Source: Aurantimonas sp036549475 (GTDB lineage: Bacteria > Pseudomonadota > Alphaproteobacteria > Rhizobiales > Rhizobiaceae). Taken from it: a stretch of DNA of 64,000 bases. The stretch is taken from contig NZ_JAZHLI010000015.1 in NCBI RefSeq assembly GCF_036549475.1, forward strand, positions 1 to 64,000, read 5' to 3'. The notes beneath the pieces were generated by a model. That model saw only the letters and a list, made by a program, of their open reading frames with translations. It ran no database searches and had not been told where the DNA came from. A program made the position numbers and the translations under genes. The first letter of the stretch is position 1, and each line of letters opens with the position of its first letter. This document shows positions 20,439-31,740 of the stretch, in pieces.

Positions 20439-20792
20439 TCAGCGGACCGACAGCACGTCGCCGCTGCGGCGGTCTATCTCGACCCGCATCCGGCGGTCGC
20501 GGCGATCCCCGCCTTCGACGCGGTAGGCGCCTCGGCTGCGGCTGACCTGATCGACGCGGCGCATCCCCTGGCGCTTGGCGATCCGCACGGCGTCGCGTTC
20601 CGACACCTCGCGGCGGTTCGCGCCGCGGTCGTCGCGATGGTCGCGCCGTTCACGATCGTCGCGTCTCATCTGTTCCTGCGGCACGACGCGAATGCCGTCC
20701 GGGCCGATCTGGATGCTCTGCGAGAGCACCGGGGTGGTGGCGGTCATCGCCGCAATTGCCACCAATGCGTAAAGGGGTTTCCTGAAGGTCAC
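20439..20792 (-). CDS. Small secreted PepSY-like, Arg/Asp-rich protein
   Basis: 117 residues if the GTG at 20792 is used; AGGAAA at a good distance supports this over an ATG at 20825. The N-terminus is a signal peptide (TFRKPLYALVAIAAMTATTPVLSQS) predicted to be cleaved after about residue 25. The middle is an unusual low-complexity Arg/Asp/Glu run, and the C-terminal ~45 residues (AVRIAKRQGMRRV...MRVEIDRRSGDVLSV) resemble a PepSY-type domain, found in peptidase inhibitors and small periplasmic proteins. Function unknown. A stress-promoter-like motif lies ~60-85 bases upstream. It converges on the DUF1217 gene. Confidence 0.7.
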   Translation of the reverse strand: MTFRKPLYALVAIAAMTATTPVLSQSIQIGPDGIRVVPQEQMRRDDRERRDHRDDRGANRREVSERDAVRIAKRQGMRRVDQVSRSRGAYRVEGGDRRDRRMRVEIDRRSGDVLSVR

Positions 20793-20852
20793 GGATCGTT
20801 TCCTGCCGACACGACGCAGCCGCAAAGAATTCCGGCGCTGGTCCGGACAGAA

Positions 20853-20878
20853 AACAGGATTTCCGGTTGTTAAGTTCC
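20853..20878 (-). promoter_or_regulatory. Candidate EcfG promoter for the PepSY-like gene
   Basis: Minus strand GGAAC (20878-20874), 18-base spacer, GTT (20855-20853). The spacer is one base longer than the tightest consensus but within the GGAAC-N18/19-TT form described for RpoE2 of Sinorhizobium. It lies ~60 bases from the GTG start. Confidence 0.4.
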
Positions 20879-20983
20879 TTGATTGTCAGGTGGATGCAGA
20901 ATATCGGCGCTGCGACCCAGTGCAGACCGACGCCCGGGGGTGGCCCTGCCGGCCGCCCCCGGGCACAACGGGGTCCGCAGCCG

Positions 20984-21709
20984 TCAGTGCAGGTACTGGC
21001 CGCCATTGGCAGACAGCGTGGAGCCGGTGATGAAGCCGGCATCGTCCGACGCCAGGAACACCACGCAGCGGGCGATTTCGCCTGCCTCGCCGAGGCGGCC
21101 GATCGGAATCTGCGGCAGGATGTGCTTCTGCATCACGTCGTCGGAGATCGTCGCCATCATCTCCGTGTTGATGTAGCCGGGGCAGACCGTGTTGACGGTG
21201 ATGCCCTTCTTGGCACCTTCCTGGGCCAGCGCCTTGGAGAAGCCGATGTCGCCCGCCTTGGCGGCGCAGTAATTCGCCTGGCCGGCCTGGCCCTTCTGGC
21301 CGTTGATCGACGAGATGTTGATGATACGGCCGAAATTGCGGGACCGCATGCCCTCCCAGACCGGCCGCGTCATGTTGAACAGGCCGTTGAGATTGGTGCC
21401 GATGACCTCCTGCCACTGCTCGGGCGTCATCTTGTGGAACATCGCGTCCCGGGTGATGCCGGCATTGTTCACGAGGATCTCCACCGGCCCGTGCTCGGCC
21501 TCCACCCTGGCGATGCCTTCGGCGCAGGCCTCGTAGGACGACACGTCCCATTTGTAGACGGCGATGCCGGTCGCCTCCTTGAAGGCGTTCGCCTTCTCGT
21601 CATTGCCCGCATAGGTCGCGGCCACCGTGTAGCCGGCTTCCTTAAGGGCCTCGGAGATGGCGGCGCCGATTCCCCGCGTGCCCCCCGTGACGATCGCAAC
21701 TCTTCCCAT
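20984..21709 (-). CDS. phaB: Acetoacetyl-CoA reductase
   Basis: 241 residues, short-chain dehydrogenase. It reduces acetoacetyl-CoA with NADPH to (R)-3-hydroxybutyryl-CoA for polyhydroxybutyrate. Visible motifs: cofactor loop TGGTRGIG near residue 9-16, NNAGITRD, catalytic Ser in ISSINGQKG and the YxxxK pair in NYCAAKAG (about residue 148); the C-terminus GGQYLH is typical of PhaB. GGGAGG is well placed before the ATG. The patatin-like gene and phaA lie upstream on the same strand with gaps of 23-28 bases, so all three probably form one transcript. The PHB synthase phaC is not in the window. Confidence 0.94.
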   Translation of the reverse strand: MGRVAIVTGGTRGIGAAISEALKEAGYTVAATYAGNDEKANAFKEATGIAVYKWDVSSYEACAEGIARVEAEHGPVEILVNNAGITRDAMFHKMTPEQWQEVIGTNLNGLFNMTRPVWEGMRSRNFGRIINISSINGQKGQAGQANYCAAKAGDIGFSKALAQEGAKKGITVNTVCPGYINTEMMATISDDVMQKHILPQIPIGRLGEAGEIARCVVFLASDDAGFITGSTLSANGGQYLH

Positions 21710-21732
21710 GTCTTCCTCCCGGTTTGAAACTC

Positions 21733-22632
21733 CTAGAGCGCGCGAGCGTCGCGCGTTCCCTGCGTCTTGTCATGTGCGGCGGACGGCGCGTCGGTTCCCA
21801 GCCTGTGCCGAAGCAGGAAGGCCTTGCCGTCGCTGGCGCCCTGTCGCCAGGTTTCCTCGATCTTGCCGCGGTCCGTGAAATCGATCTTGTCGGCCGGCAC
21901 CGCCTCGGACGGCTGGACATAAAGGCAGGTATCCGATTGCGGCAGGTGGCGGAACCGCCGGGTCAGAAGGATCAGGGTCCGCCCCTCGTTCGGATCGGGC
22001 ATCGGTGCCTTGGAGGTCATCCCGCCGTCGATTACCGGCCGGCCGTTCCACCCCTCGACGTTGAAGACCGGCGGGATGACCGCCGCGATGCAGATCAGGT
22101 CGATCAGCGTGCCGTCACGGGCCGCCTGGCGCGCGTCGACGAACGACTGGTCGGCGCCAAGCGAGGTGGGCAGCACGACTTTCGGCGTCGAGCGGACGGC
22201 GATATCGAGGAGGTAGGCCGCCATCATCGGAAAGGTCGACCATTTCGGCAGCAGCCGGGTCGGTGGATGGGCAAGCAGAACCTGGAAGGACGGCCCGTCC
22301 GCGATCGCCGCGATCGCCTGCCGGTCCAGCGTTTCGGTGACGATCTCCCGGTACAGGCGCTGATGCGGCGTCAGTCCGTCCGACTGCACCTCGTTCCAGC
22401 TGGTGGAAAGGTTCTCCTCTCGCCGATCGAACGTTGCGCCCATCGTCTCCAGCAGGGTCTCGTCGCGCCCCGCGATGAAGCAGCTGGCCGCCAGCGCGCC
22501 TCCCGACACGCCGGCGATTCGCGTCGGCTCCAGGGCCATCGGCCGGCGGACCGTCTTCAGGAAACCGCCATGCCAGAAGCAGCGCGTGCCGCCGCCCGAG
22601 AAGACGAGCTGCTCGAAGTTGAGCTCCGTCAT
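21733..22632 (-). CDS. Patatin-like phospholipase/hydrolase
   Basis: 299 residues. The patatin Ser-Asp dyad is readable: oxyanion loop FSGGGTRC (about residues 11-18), nucleophile Ser in GVSGGA (about 42-47), and Asp in VIDGGM (about 203). Patatins cleave acyl esters of lipids. No signal peptide, so probably cytoplasmic. It sits between phaA and phaB in the same orientation with short gaps, which suggests a role in polyhydroxybutyrate or granule-surface lipid metabolism, but that is inference; it could be an unrelated lipid hydrolase that shares the promoter. Confidence 0.87.
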   Translation of the reverse strand: MTELNFEQLVFSGGGTRCFWHGGFLKTVRRPMALEPTRIAGVSGGALAASCFIAGRDETLLETMGATFDRREENLSTSWNEVQSDGLTPHQRLYREIVTETLDRQAIAAIADGPSFQVLLAHPPTRLLPKWSTFPMMAAYLLDIAVRSTPKVVLPTSLGADQSFVDARQAARDGTLIDLICIAAVIPPVFNVEGWNGRPVIDGGMTSKAPMPDPNEGRTLILLTRRFRHLPQSDTCLYVQPSEAVPADKIDFTDRGKIEETWRQGASDGKAFLLRHRLGTDAPSAAHDKTQGTRDARAL

Positions 22633-22660
22633 GCCGCCGAGCCGTACCGAACGGCCCGAA

Positions 22661-23845
22661 TTACGGGCGCTCGAAGCACATGGCGACGCCCATGCCGCCG
22701 CCGATGCACAGGGTCGCCAGGCCCTTCCTGGCGTCGCGCCGGATCATCTCGTGGATCAGCGTGTTGAGAATGCGGGTGCCCGACGCGCCGATCGGATGGC
22801 CGATCGCGATCGCCCCGCCATTGACGTTGACGATGTCCGGGTTCCAGCCGAGATCCTTGTTCACCGCGCAGGCCTGGGCGGCGAAGGCCTCGTTGGCCTC
22901 GACGAGATCGAGATCCTCGACGCTCCAGCCGGCCTTCTCCAGCGCCTTGCGCGACGCCGGGATCGGGCCCGTGCCCATGATCGACGGATCGACGCCGGCG
23001 GTCGCCCAGGAGACGATCCGCACCAGCGGCTTGAGCCCGCGCCGCTCGGCCTCGGCCTCGCTCATCAGCACCGTCGCGCCGGCGCCGTCATTGATGCCGG
23101 AGGCGTTGGCGGCCGTCACCGAGCCTTCCTTGTCGAAGGCGGGGCGCAGCTTCTGCACCTTGTCCAGGGTCGTGCCGTGCTTGATGTACTCGTCGTCCTC
23201 GACCACCGTGTCGCCCTTGCGGCCCTTGACGGTGAAGGGAACGATCTCGTCCTTGAAGCGGCCGGCCTTCTGGGCAGCCTCGGCCTTGTTCTGCGAGGCG
23301 ACGGCAAATTCGTCCTGCATATCGCGGGTGATCTGCCACTGGCGCGAGACGTTCTCGGCCGTGTTGCCCATGTGATAGCCGTTGAAGGCGTCGATCAGGC
23401 CATCCTTCAGCATGGTGTCGACCATCTTCAGGTCGCCCATCTTCTGTCCCTGGCGCAGATGCGCCGCATGCGGGGCCATGGACATGGATTCCTGGCCACC
23501 GGCGACGATGATCCTGGCGTCGCCCATGGCGATCTGCTGCATGCCGATGGCGACGGTGCGAAGGCCCGAGCCACAGAGCTGGTTGAGCGCCCAGGCGGTG
23601 GTCTCCTTCGGGCATCCGGCCGCCATGGCCGCCTGGCGGGCCGGGTTCTGGCCCTCGCCCGCGGTGAGGATCTGGCCCATGATGACCTCGTCCACCTCGC
23701 CGGCATCGACCTTCGCGCGCGCCAGCGCCTCGCGGATTACCACCGCGCCCAGTTCATGGGCCGGTACCGTGGCGAAGGCGCCGTTGAAGGAGCCGACCGG
23801 GGTGCGCGCGGCGCCGACGATGACGACCGATTGTCCGTTGCTCAT
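22661..23845 (-). CDS. phaA: Acetyl-CoA C-acetyltransferase (beta-ketothiolase)
   Basis: 394 residues, the usual length of PhaA. It condenses two acetyl-CoA to acetoacetyl-CoA, the first step of polyhydroxybutyrate synthesis. The acyl-accepting Cys is in LNQLCGSGLR (about residue 90), the His in GAIAIGHPIGASG and the second catalytic Cys in ATLCIGGGMG near the end. The start MSNGQSVVIV is at 23845; the frame is open a further 27 codons, but the shorter form fits the family. It is the first gene of the phaA-patatin-phaB unit and is divergent from phaR across a ~310-base regulatory region. Confidence 0.95.
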   Translation of the reverse strand: MSNGQSVVIVGAARTPVGSFNGAFATVPAHELGAVVIREALARAKVDAGEVDEVIMGQILTAGEGQNPARQAAMAAGCPKETTAWALNQLCGSGLRTVAIGMQQIAMGDARIIVAGGQESMSMAPHAAHLRQGQKMGDLKMVDTMLKDGLIDAFNGYHMGNTAENVSRQWQITRDMQDEFAVASQNKAEAAQKAGRFKDEIVPFTVKGRKGDTVVEDDEYIKHGTTLDKVQKLRPAFDKEGSVTAANASGINDGAGATVLMSEAEAERRGLKPLVRIVSWATAGVDPSIMGTGPIPASRKALEKAGWSVEDLDLVEANEAFAAQACAVNKDLGWNPDIVNVNGGAIAIGHPIGASGTRILNTLIHEMIRRDARKGLATLCIGGGMGVAMCFERP

Positions 23846-23933
23846 GATCTGTGTCTCCCTGCGGGGCTGCCCGCGATCCGTGACGAGTCCGGCCGGCGGC
23901 ACACAGGGCGCCGCGGACGACTTCATCCGTGTT

Positions 23934-23954
23934 GTCGCAGAGCCGCTTTGCGAC
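23934..23954. promoter_or_regulatory. Candidate operator in the phaA-phaR divergent region
   Basis: Inverted repeat GTCGCA-N9-TGCGAC ~90 bases upstream of the phaA start and ~200 bases before phaR. Further single copies of the half-site occur nearer phaR (around 24035 and 24105). A site for PhaR autoregulation is an obvious guess, but the motif is not a proven PhaR site. Confidence 0.25.
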
Positions 23955-24154
23955 TGTCAAACGCGAACCCCGGTGCGACCCACGGCCTGCGGGCCACGTG
24001 CCGAGGAGGACAGTGGCGGCGAGCACAAAGGAAGATGCGACATGGGAATGGTTTGAGTACCGCCGGGTTTTGTGCCTATCATTTATGCGGCGCAACGAAG
24101 CAGTCGCACAAAAGGACGGCGTTGACGCTGGGAACGCGGGCTAAGGGGTGAGGA

Positions 24155-24772
24155 ATGGCCAAGAATTCGGATGCGACGGTCATCAAGAAATACGCCAACC
24201 GCCGGCTCTACAACACGGGTACGAGCACGTATGTGACGCTGGAGAATCTGGCGGCGATGGTGAAGCGGAACGAGGAGTTCGAGGTTCAGGACGCCAAGAC
24301 CGGCGAGGACATCACCCATTCCGTGCTGACGCAGATCATCTTCGAGCAGGAGAACAAGGGCGGACAGAACCTGATGCCGATCGCCTTTCTGCGCCAGCTC
24401 ATCCGCTTCTACGGCGACCAGATGCAGATGGTCATTCCCGCTTATCTGGAACAGTCCATGAGCGCCTTCTCCCGCGAGCAGGAGGGGTTCCGCGACAAGC
24501 TGCCGAGCGCCATGGCGCAGACGCCGATCAAGCTGATGGAAGAGCAGGTTCGTCGTAACACCGAGATGTTCCGCCAGGCAATGGCGGTGTTCAATCCCTT
24601 CGCGGCGGGCGCCATGGCCAATGGCAGTGCCGGCCAGGCGGCCGCCACGCGCGACAGTGCCCAGGAGCCGGCCGCCGACGATCTGAAGGCGATGCGCGAG
24701 CAGCTGGTCGAGATGCAGAAGCGGATCGAGGCGCTCGACGCCCGCAAGACCGAGACCAAGAAGGCCGACTAG
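24155..24772 (+). CDS. phaR: Polyhydroxyalkanoate synthesis repressor
   Basis: 205 residues. The N-terminal PHB/PHA accumulation regulator DNA-binding domain is clear (IKKYANRRLYNTGTSTYVTL, about residues 10-29), followed by the PHB-binding region (LMPIAFLRQLIRFYGDQMQ) and a variable Ala-rich part; the C-terminus is a charged predicted coiled coil (LVEMQKRIEALDARK). PhaR binds PHB granules and represses phasin and other pha genes when polymer is absent. It diverges from phaA, fitting control of that promoter. RpmF follows convergently with a shared hairpin between them. Confidence 0.94.
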   Translation: MAKNSDATVIKKYANRRLYNTGTSTYVTLENLAAMVKRNEEFEVQDAKTGEDITHSVLTQIIFEQENKGGQNLMPIAFLRQLIRFYGDQMQMVIPAYLEQSMSAFSREQEGFRDKLPSAMAQTPIKLMEEQVRRNTEMFRQAMAVFNPFAAGAMANGSAGQAAATRDSAQEPAADDLKAMREQLVEMQKRIEALDARKTETKKAD

Positions 24773-24896
24773 GGCTTCGCGGCTTCGCTGACCGGCCGGC
24801 GGGGAGGCGTGGCGGCCGGGCTGTGATGTCCGAGGGCAGGGTATCGGAAATCGCGCCGGGCGACCGGCACCCGGTCATTCCGGACCGCCCACGAGA

Positions 24897-24926
24897 AAGG
24901 GGCCCGTCCTGCCGGACCGGCCCCTT
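24897..24926. terminator. Hairpin between phaR and rpmF
   Basis: Stem AAGGGGCC (24897-24904) with GGCCCCTT (24919-24926) and an inner GTCC/GGAC pair. Read on the minus strand it ends in a short T-run, so it mainly serves rpmF; it may also stop phaR transcripts. Confidence 0.65.
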
Positions 24927-24964
24927 GCCTCATGTCATCGATGCGGCAGCGTGCTGCCGAAGAC

Positions 24965-25150
24965 TTACGCCTTTTCCTTCACCGACAGGATCTGGCGACC
25001 GCGATACATGCCGGTCTTCAGGTCGACATGGTGCGGACGGCGCAACTCGCCCGAATCCTTGTCTTCGATGTAGGTGGGCGCCTTCAGCGCGTCCGCCGAA
25101 CGGCGCATGCCGCGCTTCGACGGGGACGTTTTGCGTTTGGGTACGGCCAT
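24965..25150 (-). CDS. rpmF: 50S ribosomal protein L32
   Basis: 61 residues, beginning MAVPKRKTSPSKRGMRRSAD, the hallmark N-terminus of L32, a small protein of the large ribosomal subunit. The Cys zinc-ribbon version is absent: the middle reads RRPHHVDLKTGMY, the Cys-less form usual in alphaproteobacteria. The frame is open further upstream, but the L32 start at 25150 is unambiguous. The neighbours phaR and mtgA are the common Rhizobiales context. Confidence 0.96.
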   Translation of the reverse strand: MAVPKRKTSPSKRGMRRSADALKAPTYIEDKDSGELRRPHHVDLKTGMYRGRQILSVKEKA

Positions 25151-25362
25151 GTCTTGCTCCGTTCGGGCTGTCGGGAGACACCGGAAACGGCATCGTCGAC
25201 GTTTGTGTGATCTGGTCCTGCGCCGGCCTGGGGCTCCGCGCATTCACGTCGGCGTCGCCCGCAATCACATCAAGATCGCTGCAGGACTTCGCCATGACGG
25301 GAATTCGAGGCTGCCCATAGCAAAGACCCGGCCGGTTGGGAAGGGGGCGGAGACGATTCCGC

Positions 25363-26052
25363 TCAGCCGGCCCCGGCAGGTTTCACGCAGCCGACATAAT
25401 CGCCGGAAGCTCCGGCCATGCGCTGCACCCGGTCGGCGAGGCGGTTGAGCCCGCGCCCGGGATTGGCCGGATTGCGTTCGACGGGGTTGGGCAGCGTGAC
25501 GGCCAGGAGCGCCGCCTGGCGGGCGGTGAGATTGCCGGCCGAGCGGCTGAAATAGTGTTGGGCGGCGGCTTCGACGCCGTAGATGCCGGTGTCCCACTCC
25601 ACGACGTTGAGATAAATCTCCATGATCCGCCGCTTCGACAGGACGAGGTCGAGATACAGCGCCAGCGGTGCTTCCACCGCCTTGCGTACGTAGGACCGTC
25701 CGCCCCAGAGGAAGAGATTCTTCACCGTCTGCATGGGAATCGTCGAGGCGCCGCGGGTTTCCTCTCCGGCCAGCGCCTCCTCGACCACGGCGCGCACCTC
25801 ACCCCAGTCGATGCCGTCGTGCCGGCAGAACTGGCCGTCCTCGGACATGATCACCGAATAGACCATCACCGGCGCGATGTCGTCGATGGCCACCCAGTCG
25901 CGCTGCATCGGGCGGAAGCCGAAATGGTCGGCCAGCATCAGCGTCGAAACGGGATGGATCGTGCGCAGGGCATAGACCGGCGTCAGCACGAGGGGAACCG
26001 CCACCAGTACCAGCGTTAAAAGGGCGACGACCGCCGCCACGCGCCGGATCAT
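25363..26052 (-). CDS. mtgA: Monofunctional biosynthetic peptidoglycan transglycosylase
   Basis: 229 residues, GT51 family. An N-terminal membrane anchor (residues ~5-27) is followed by the glycosyltransferase domain with catalytic Glu in SEDGQFCRHDG (about residue 70), RGASTIPMQTVKNLF and RRIMEIYLNVVEWDTGIYG with the second Glu. It polymerises lipid II into glycan strands at the periplasmic face of the inner membrane, without a transpeptidase domain. It lies divergent from ispA with ~200 bases between them. Confidence 0.94.
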   Translation of the reverse strand: MIRRVAAVVALLTLVLVAVPLVLTPVYALRTIHPVSTLMLADHFGFRPMQRDWVAIDDIAPVMVYSVIMSEDGQFCRHDGIDWGEVRAVVEEALAGEETRGASTIPMQTVKNLFLWGGRSYVRKAVEAPLALYLDLVLSKRRIMEIYLNVVEWDTGIYGVEAAAQHYFSRSAGNLTARQAALLAVTLPNPVERNPANPGRGLNRLADRVQRMAGASGDYVGCVKPAGAG

Positions 26053-26250
26053 TGCGGCGCGTCCTTGCAGCAGGCGCAGCTGTGTGACGGGCAGGGGCGG
26101 AGGCGAGCGCTCATCTCGCGGTCATACCGGGGACGTCGCATGGCCGCAACGCTGCGGCACGCCGACCTGCATTCGCGCACGCACGGCGGCTTGACCCGGC
26201 GTCCCGCTTCGGCAAAGCCGGACGCGCATTGACAGGAGAGCGACGCAGCG

Positions 26251-27153
26251 ATGAGCCAGACCCCGTTTCAAGCCCGGCTGTCCGAGGCGGCCGACCTGAC
26301 CGAAGCACGGCTTTCGGAATGCCTCGCCGATGGCGGCGACCTGGTCGCGGGGGCGCCGGCACGCCTTCTGGCCGCCATGCGCCATGGCGCGCTGGGCGGC
26401 GGCAAGCGACTGCGGCCCTTCCTGGTGATTGAGAGCGCCCGCCTGTTCGGCGGCGAAGTGCAGGCCGCCGTGGGGGCCGCGACGGCGCTGGAATGCATCC
26501 ACTGCTACTCCCTGGTCCATGACGATTTGCCGTCTATGGACGATGACGATCTGCGGCGCGGCAAGCCGACCGTCCACCGGGCCTATGACGAGGCGACGGC
26601 GATTCTGGCCGGCGACGGGCTGCTGACGCTCGCCTTCGGCCTCGTGGCCGGCGAAGAGCGCCTGTCCCCGGCTGCCCGGGTGGCGCTGGTCGCCCTGCTG
26701 GCGCGCGACGCCGGCGCGGCGGGCATGGTCGGCGGGCAGGCACTGGACCTGGCCGCCGAGACCGATGTCCTGTCCGAGGACGAGATCGCCCGGATGCAGG
26801 CGATGAAGACCGGTGCGCTGATCGCCTTCGCCTGCGAGGCCGGCGCGATCGTCGCCGATGCGGATGCGCAGGGGCGCGCCCGGCTTCGGCGCTTCGGCGA
26901 GATCGTCGGCCTCGCCTTCCAGCTTGCCGACGATCTCCTCGACGAGACGGCCGACGCCGCGGCGCTGGGCAAGGCCGCCGGCAAAGACCGCGAGCGGGGC
27001 AAGAAGACGCTGCCCGCCCTCCACGGCGTCGACTGGACCCGGACCCGCCTCGACCACCTGGTGGCCGAGGCGGAGGCCGAGTTGGCACCTTATGGCGAGG
27101 CGAGCGCAGTGCTGGTCGAAGCCGCACGCTTCGTGGCGAACAGGACGAGCTGA
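26251..27153 (+). CDS. ispA: Farnesyl/geranyl diphosphate synthase (polyprenyl synthetase)
   Basis: 300 residues, trans-isoprenyl diphosphate synthase. The first aspartate-rich motif is HDDLPSMDDDDLRRG (about residues 91-105), with the extra residues between the Asp pairs found in bacterial (type II) FPP synthases; the second is in LAFQLADDLLDE (about 222-233). GGGKRLRPFL near residue 50 binds pyrophosphate. It condenses isopentenyl diphosphate with dimethylallyl and geranyl diphosphate. ispG of the same pathway lies ~7 kb downstream. Chain length cannot be settled from sequence alone, so other short-chain products are possible. Confidence 0.9.
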   Translation: MSQTPFQARLSEAADLTEARLSECLADGGDLVAGAPARLLAAMRHGALGGGKRLRPFLVIESARLFGGEVQAAVGAATALECIHCYSLVHDDLPSMDDDDLRRGKPTVHRAYDEATAILAGDGLLTLAFGLVAGEERLSPAARVALVALLARDAGAAGMVGGQALDLAAETDVLSEDEIARMQAMKTGALIAFACEAGAIVADADAQGRARLRRFGEIVGLAFQLADDLLDETADAAALGKAAGKDRERGKKTLPALHGVDWTRTRLDHLVAEAEAELAPYGEASAVLVEAARFVANRTS

Positions 27154-27299
27154 GAGGTGCACCAAGGCCCTGTTATAAGGGGCGGGAGCGAGCAACGTCC
27201 GGCACAATGCCGGAGTCGGGCCGACTGCTGCCGGCACCATGCTGTCCGTTCCTGCGGGAGCGGGCTAACCTGAATACAGCTGCTACTGTGAGAGAACCC

Positions 27300-27863
27300 A
27301 TGTCACTGACGAACCTCCTCGTGCCGACCTACAGGAACATGTTGCGGACGCTTTCCGGTCTGCTGGACAAGGTGGAGCAGTAGCCGCCGGATCAGGCCGA
27401 AAGGCTGGTGTCTGCGCGACTGGCACCGGACATGTATCCCCTGGCCTCGCAGGTGCGCTTTGCCGCTTACCAGGCCCAGGAGGCGACGTTTCGCCTGCGC
27501 GGCCAGGACATACCGGCATCCCTCGAGGCCGTGGCGACCGAGGGGCGCAATGCCGGCGATGCGCCCGGATCCTTCGCGGACATGCGCGCCCGGCTCGGCG
27601 AAGCCCTGGAGCATCTGGACGGCCTCACCGACGACGCGCTCGATGCAGGCGCCTTTCTGCCGATCGAGATCAGGCTTCAGGGGGGTATCACCTTCGACAT
27701 GAACGGCGAACAATACGTTCGTGACTGGGCGCTGCCCCAGTTCTACTTCCACGTCGTCACCGCTTACGCGATCCTGCGCAATCAGGGCGTCGAGATCGGC
27801 AAGGCCGATTACGTGCCTCACATGTTCCCCTATCTGCGACCGGGATCGATGCCGGGAGCATAA
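27300..27863 (+). pseudogene. DUF1993 family protein interrupted by an in-frame TAG
   Basis: Reading from ATG at 27300 (GAGAGAA just upstream) gives 27 residues ending LLDKVEQ, then TAG at 27381, then the same frame continues to 27863. Both parts fit one DUF1993 protein: the family starts with a short helix ending in LLDKA-type residues and continues with RLAPDMxPLxxQV, which here follows the stop. DUF1993 proteins are small helical DinB-like proteins of unknown function. Possible explanations are a recent nonsense mutation, a sequencing error, or re-initiation at GTG 27408, which would give a 151-residue product lacking the first helix. Confidence 0.7.
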
Positions 27864-28026
27864 CCGACGAGCCCGGCTACGCACGCCGGAAAGCCGTTCT
27901 GAATGGTTGCAACCCATCCATCCGTGGGAGTGTTGGCTGGATAGCCGCTTCGAGGTCGTGCTCGGCTTGCCGTGTTCGGCCTTGGCTTTCAGTTGCGCAG
28001 ATATTTCGCTGTGGCGCCCGTTTGTC

Positions 28027-28040
28027 TTCGCACTTGCGAA
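28027..28040. promoter_or_regulatory. 14-base palindrome upstream of pyc
   Basis: TTCGCA-CT-TGCGAA, about 80 bases before the pyc start codon. A dimeric regulator site is plausible; I cannot assign it to a named regulator. Confidence 0.3.
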
Positions 28041-28117
28041 ACCTCCCGCGCGACCGCGATCTTGAGTGCCGGCCTCAAGCGGGATAAGCCCGGCGTTCTT
28101 TGAAGGAGGAGCGTTCC

Positions 28118-31582
<3,465 letters not shown>

Positions 31583-31610
31583 GCCCGGGGAGACCTTCCC
31601 GCGAATCCTC

Positions 31611-31640
31611 GATGCCGCCGGGACACCACCCGGCGGCATC
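31611..31640 (+). terminator. Hairpin after pyc
   Basis: 12-bp stem (31611-31622 with 31629-31640) and 6-base loop, 28 bases past the stop. The T-run that follows is weak. Confidence 0.6.
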
Positions 31641-31673
31641 GTGCTGTTCAGGGCAGGAACGATCGAATACCGA

Positions 31674-31719
31674 TTGACATCATGCGGCAAGATCGTGCAC
31701 GAACGTGCATAATCATGCA
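31674..31719 (+). promoter_or_regulatory. Promoter and helically phased repeats before the DeoR gene
   Basis: TTGACA at 31674-31679 looks like a -35 element. Three RTGCA repeats follow at 31695, 31705 and 31715, spaced exactly 10 bases and therefore on one face of the helix. They lie 22 to 46 bases before the ATG at 31741, a natural position for autorepression by the DeoR protein. Confidence 0.45.
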
Positions 31720-31740
31720 TCAAGGTTTCGGTAACGGACG

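Noticed and set aside
20932..20964. GC-rich hairpin downstream of phaB considered as terminator
   Set aside because: 9-bp arms pair well but no T-run follows on the minus strand, so not called as a terminator.
31695..31719. Short phased repeats considered as a CRISPR or tandem repeat
   Set aside because: Only three 5-base words with 10-base period; fits an operator, not an array.
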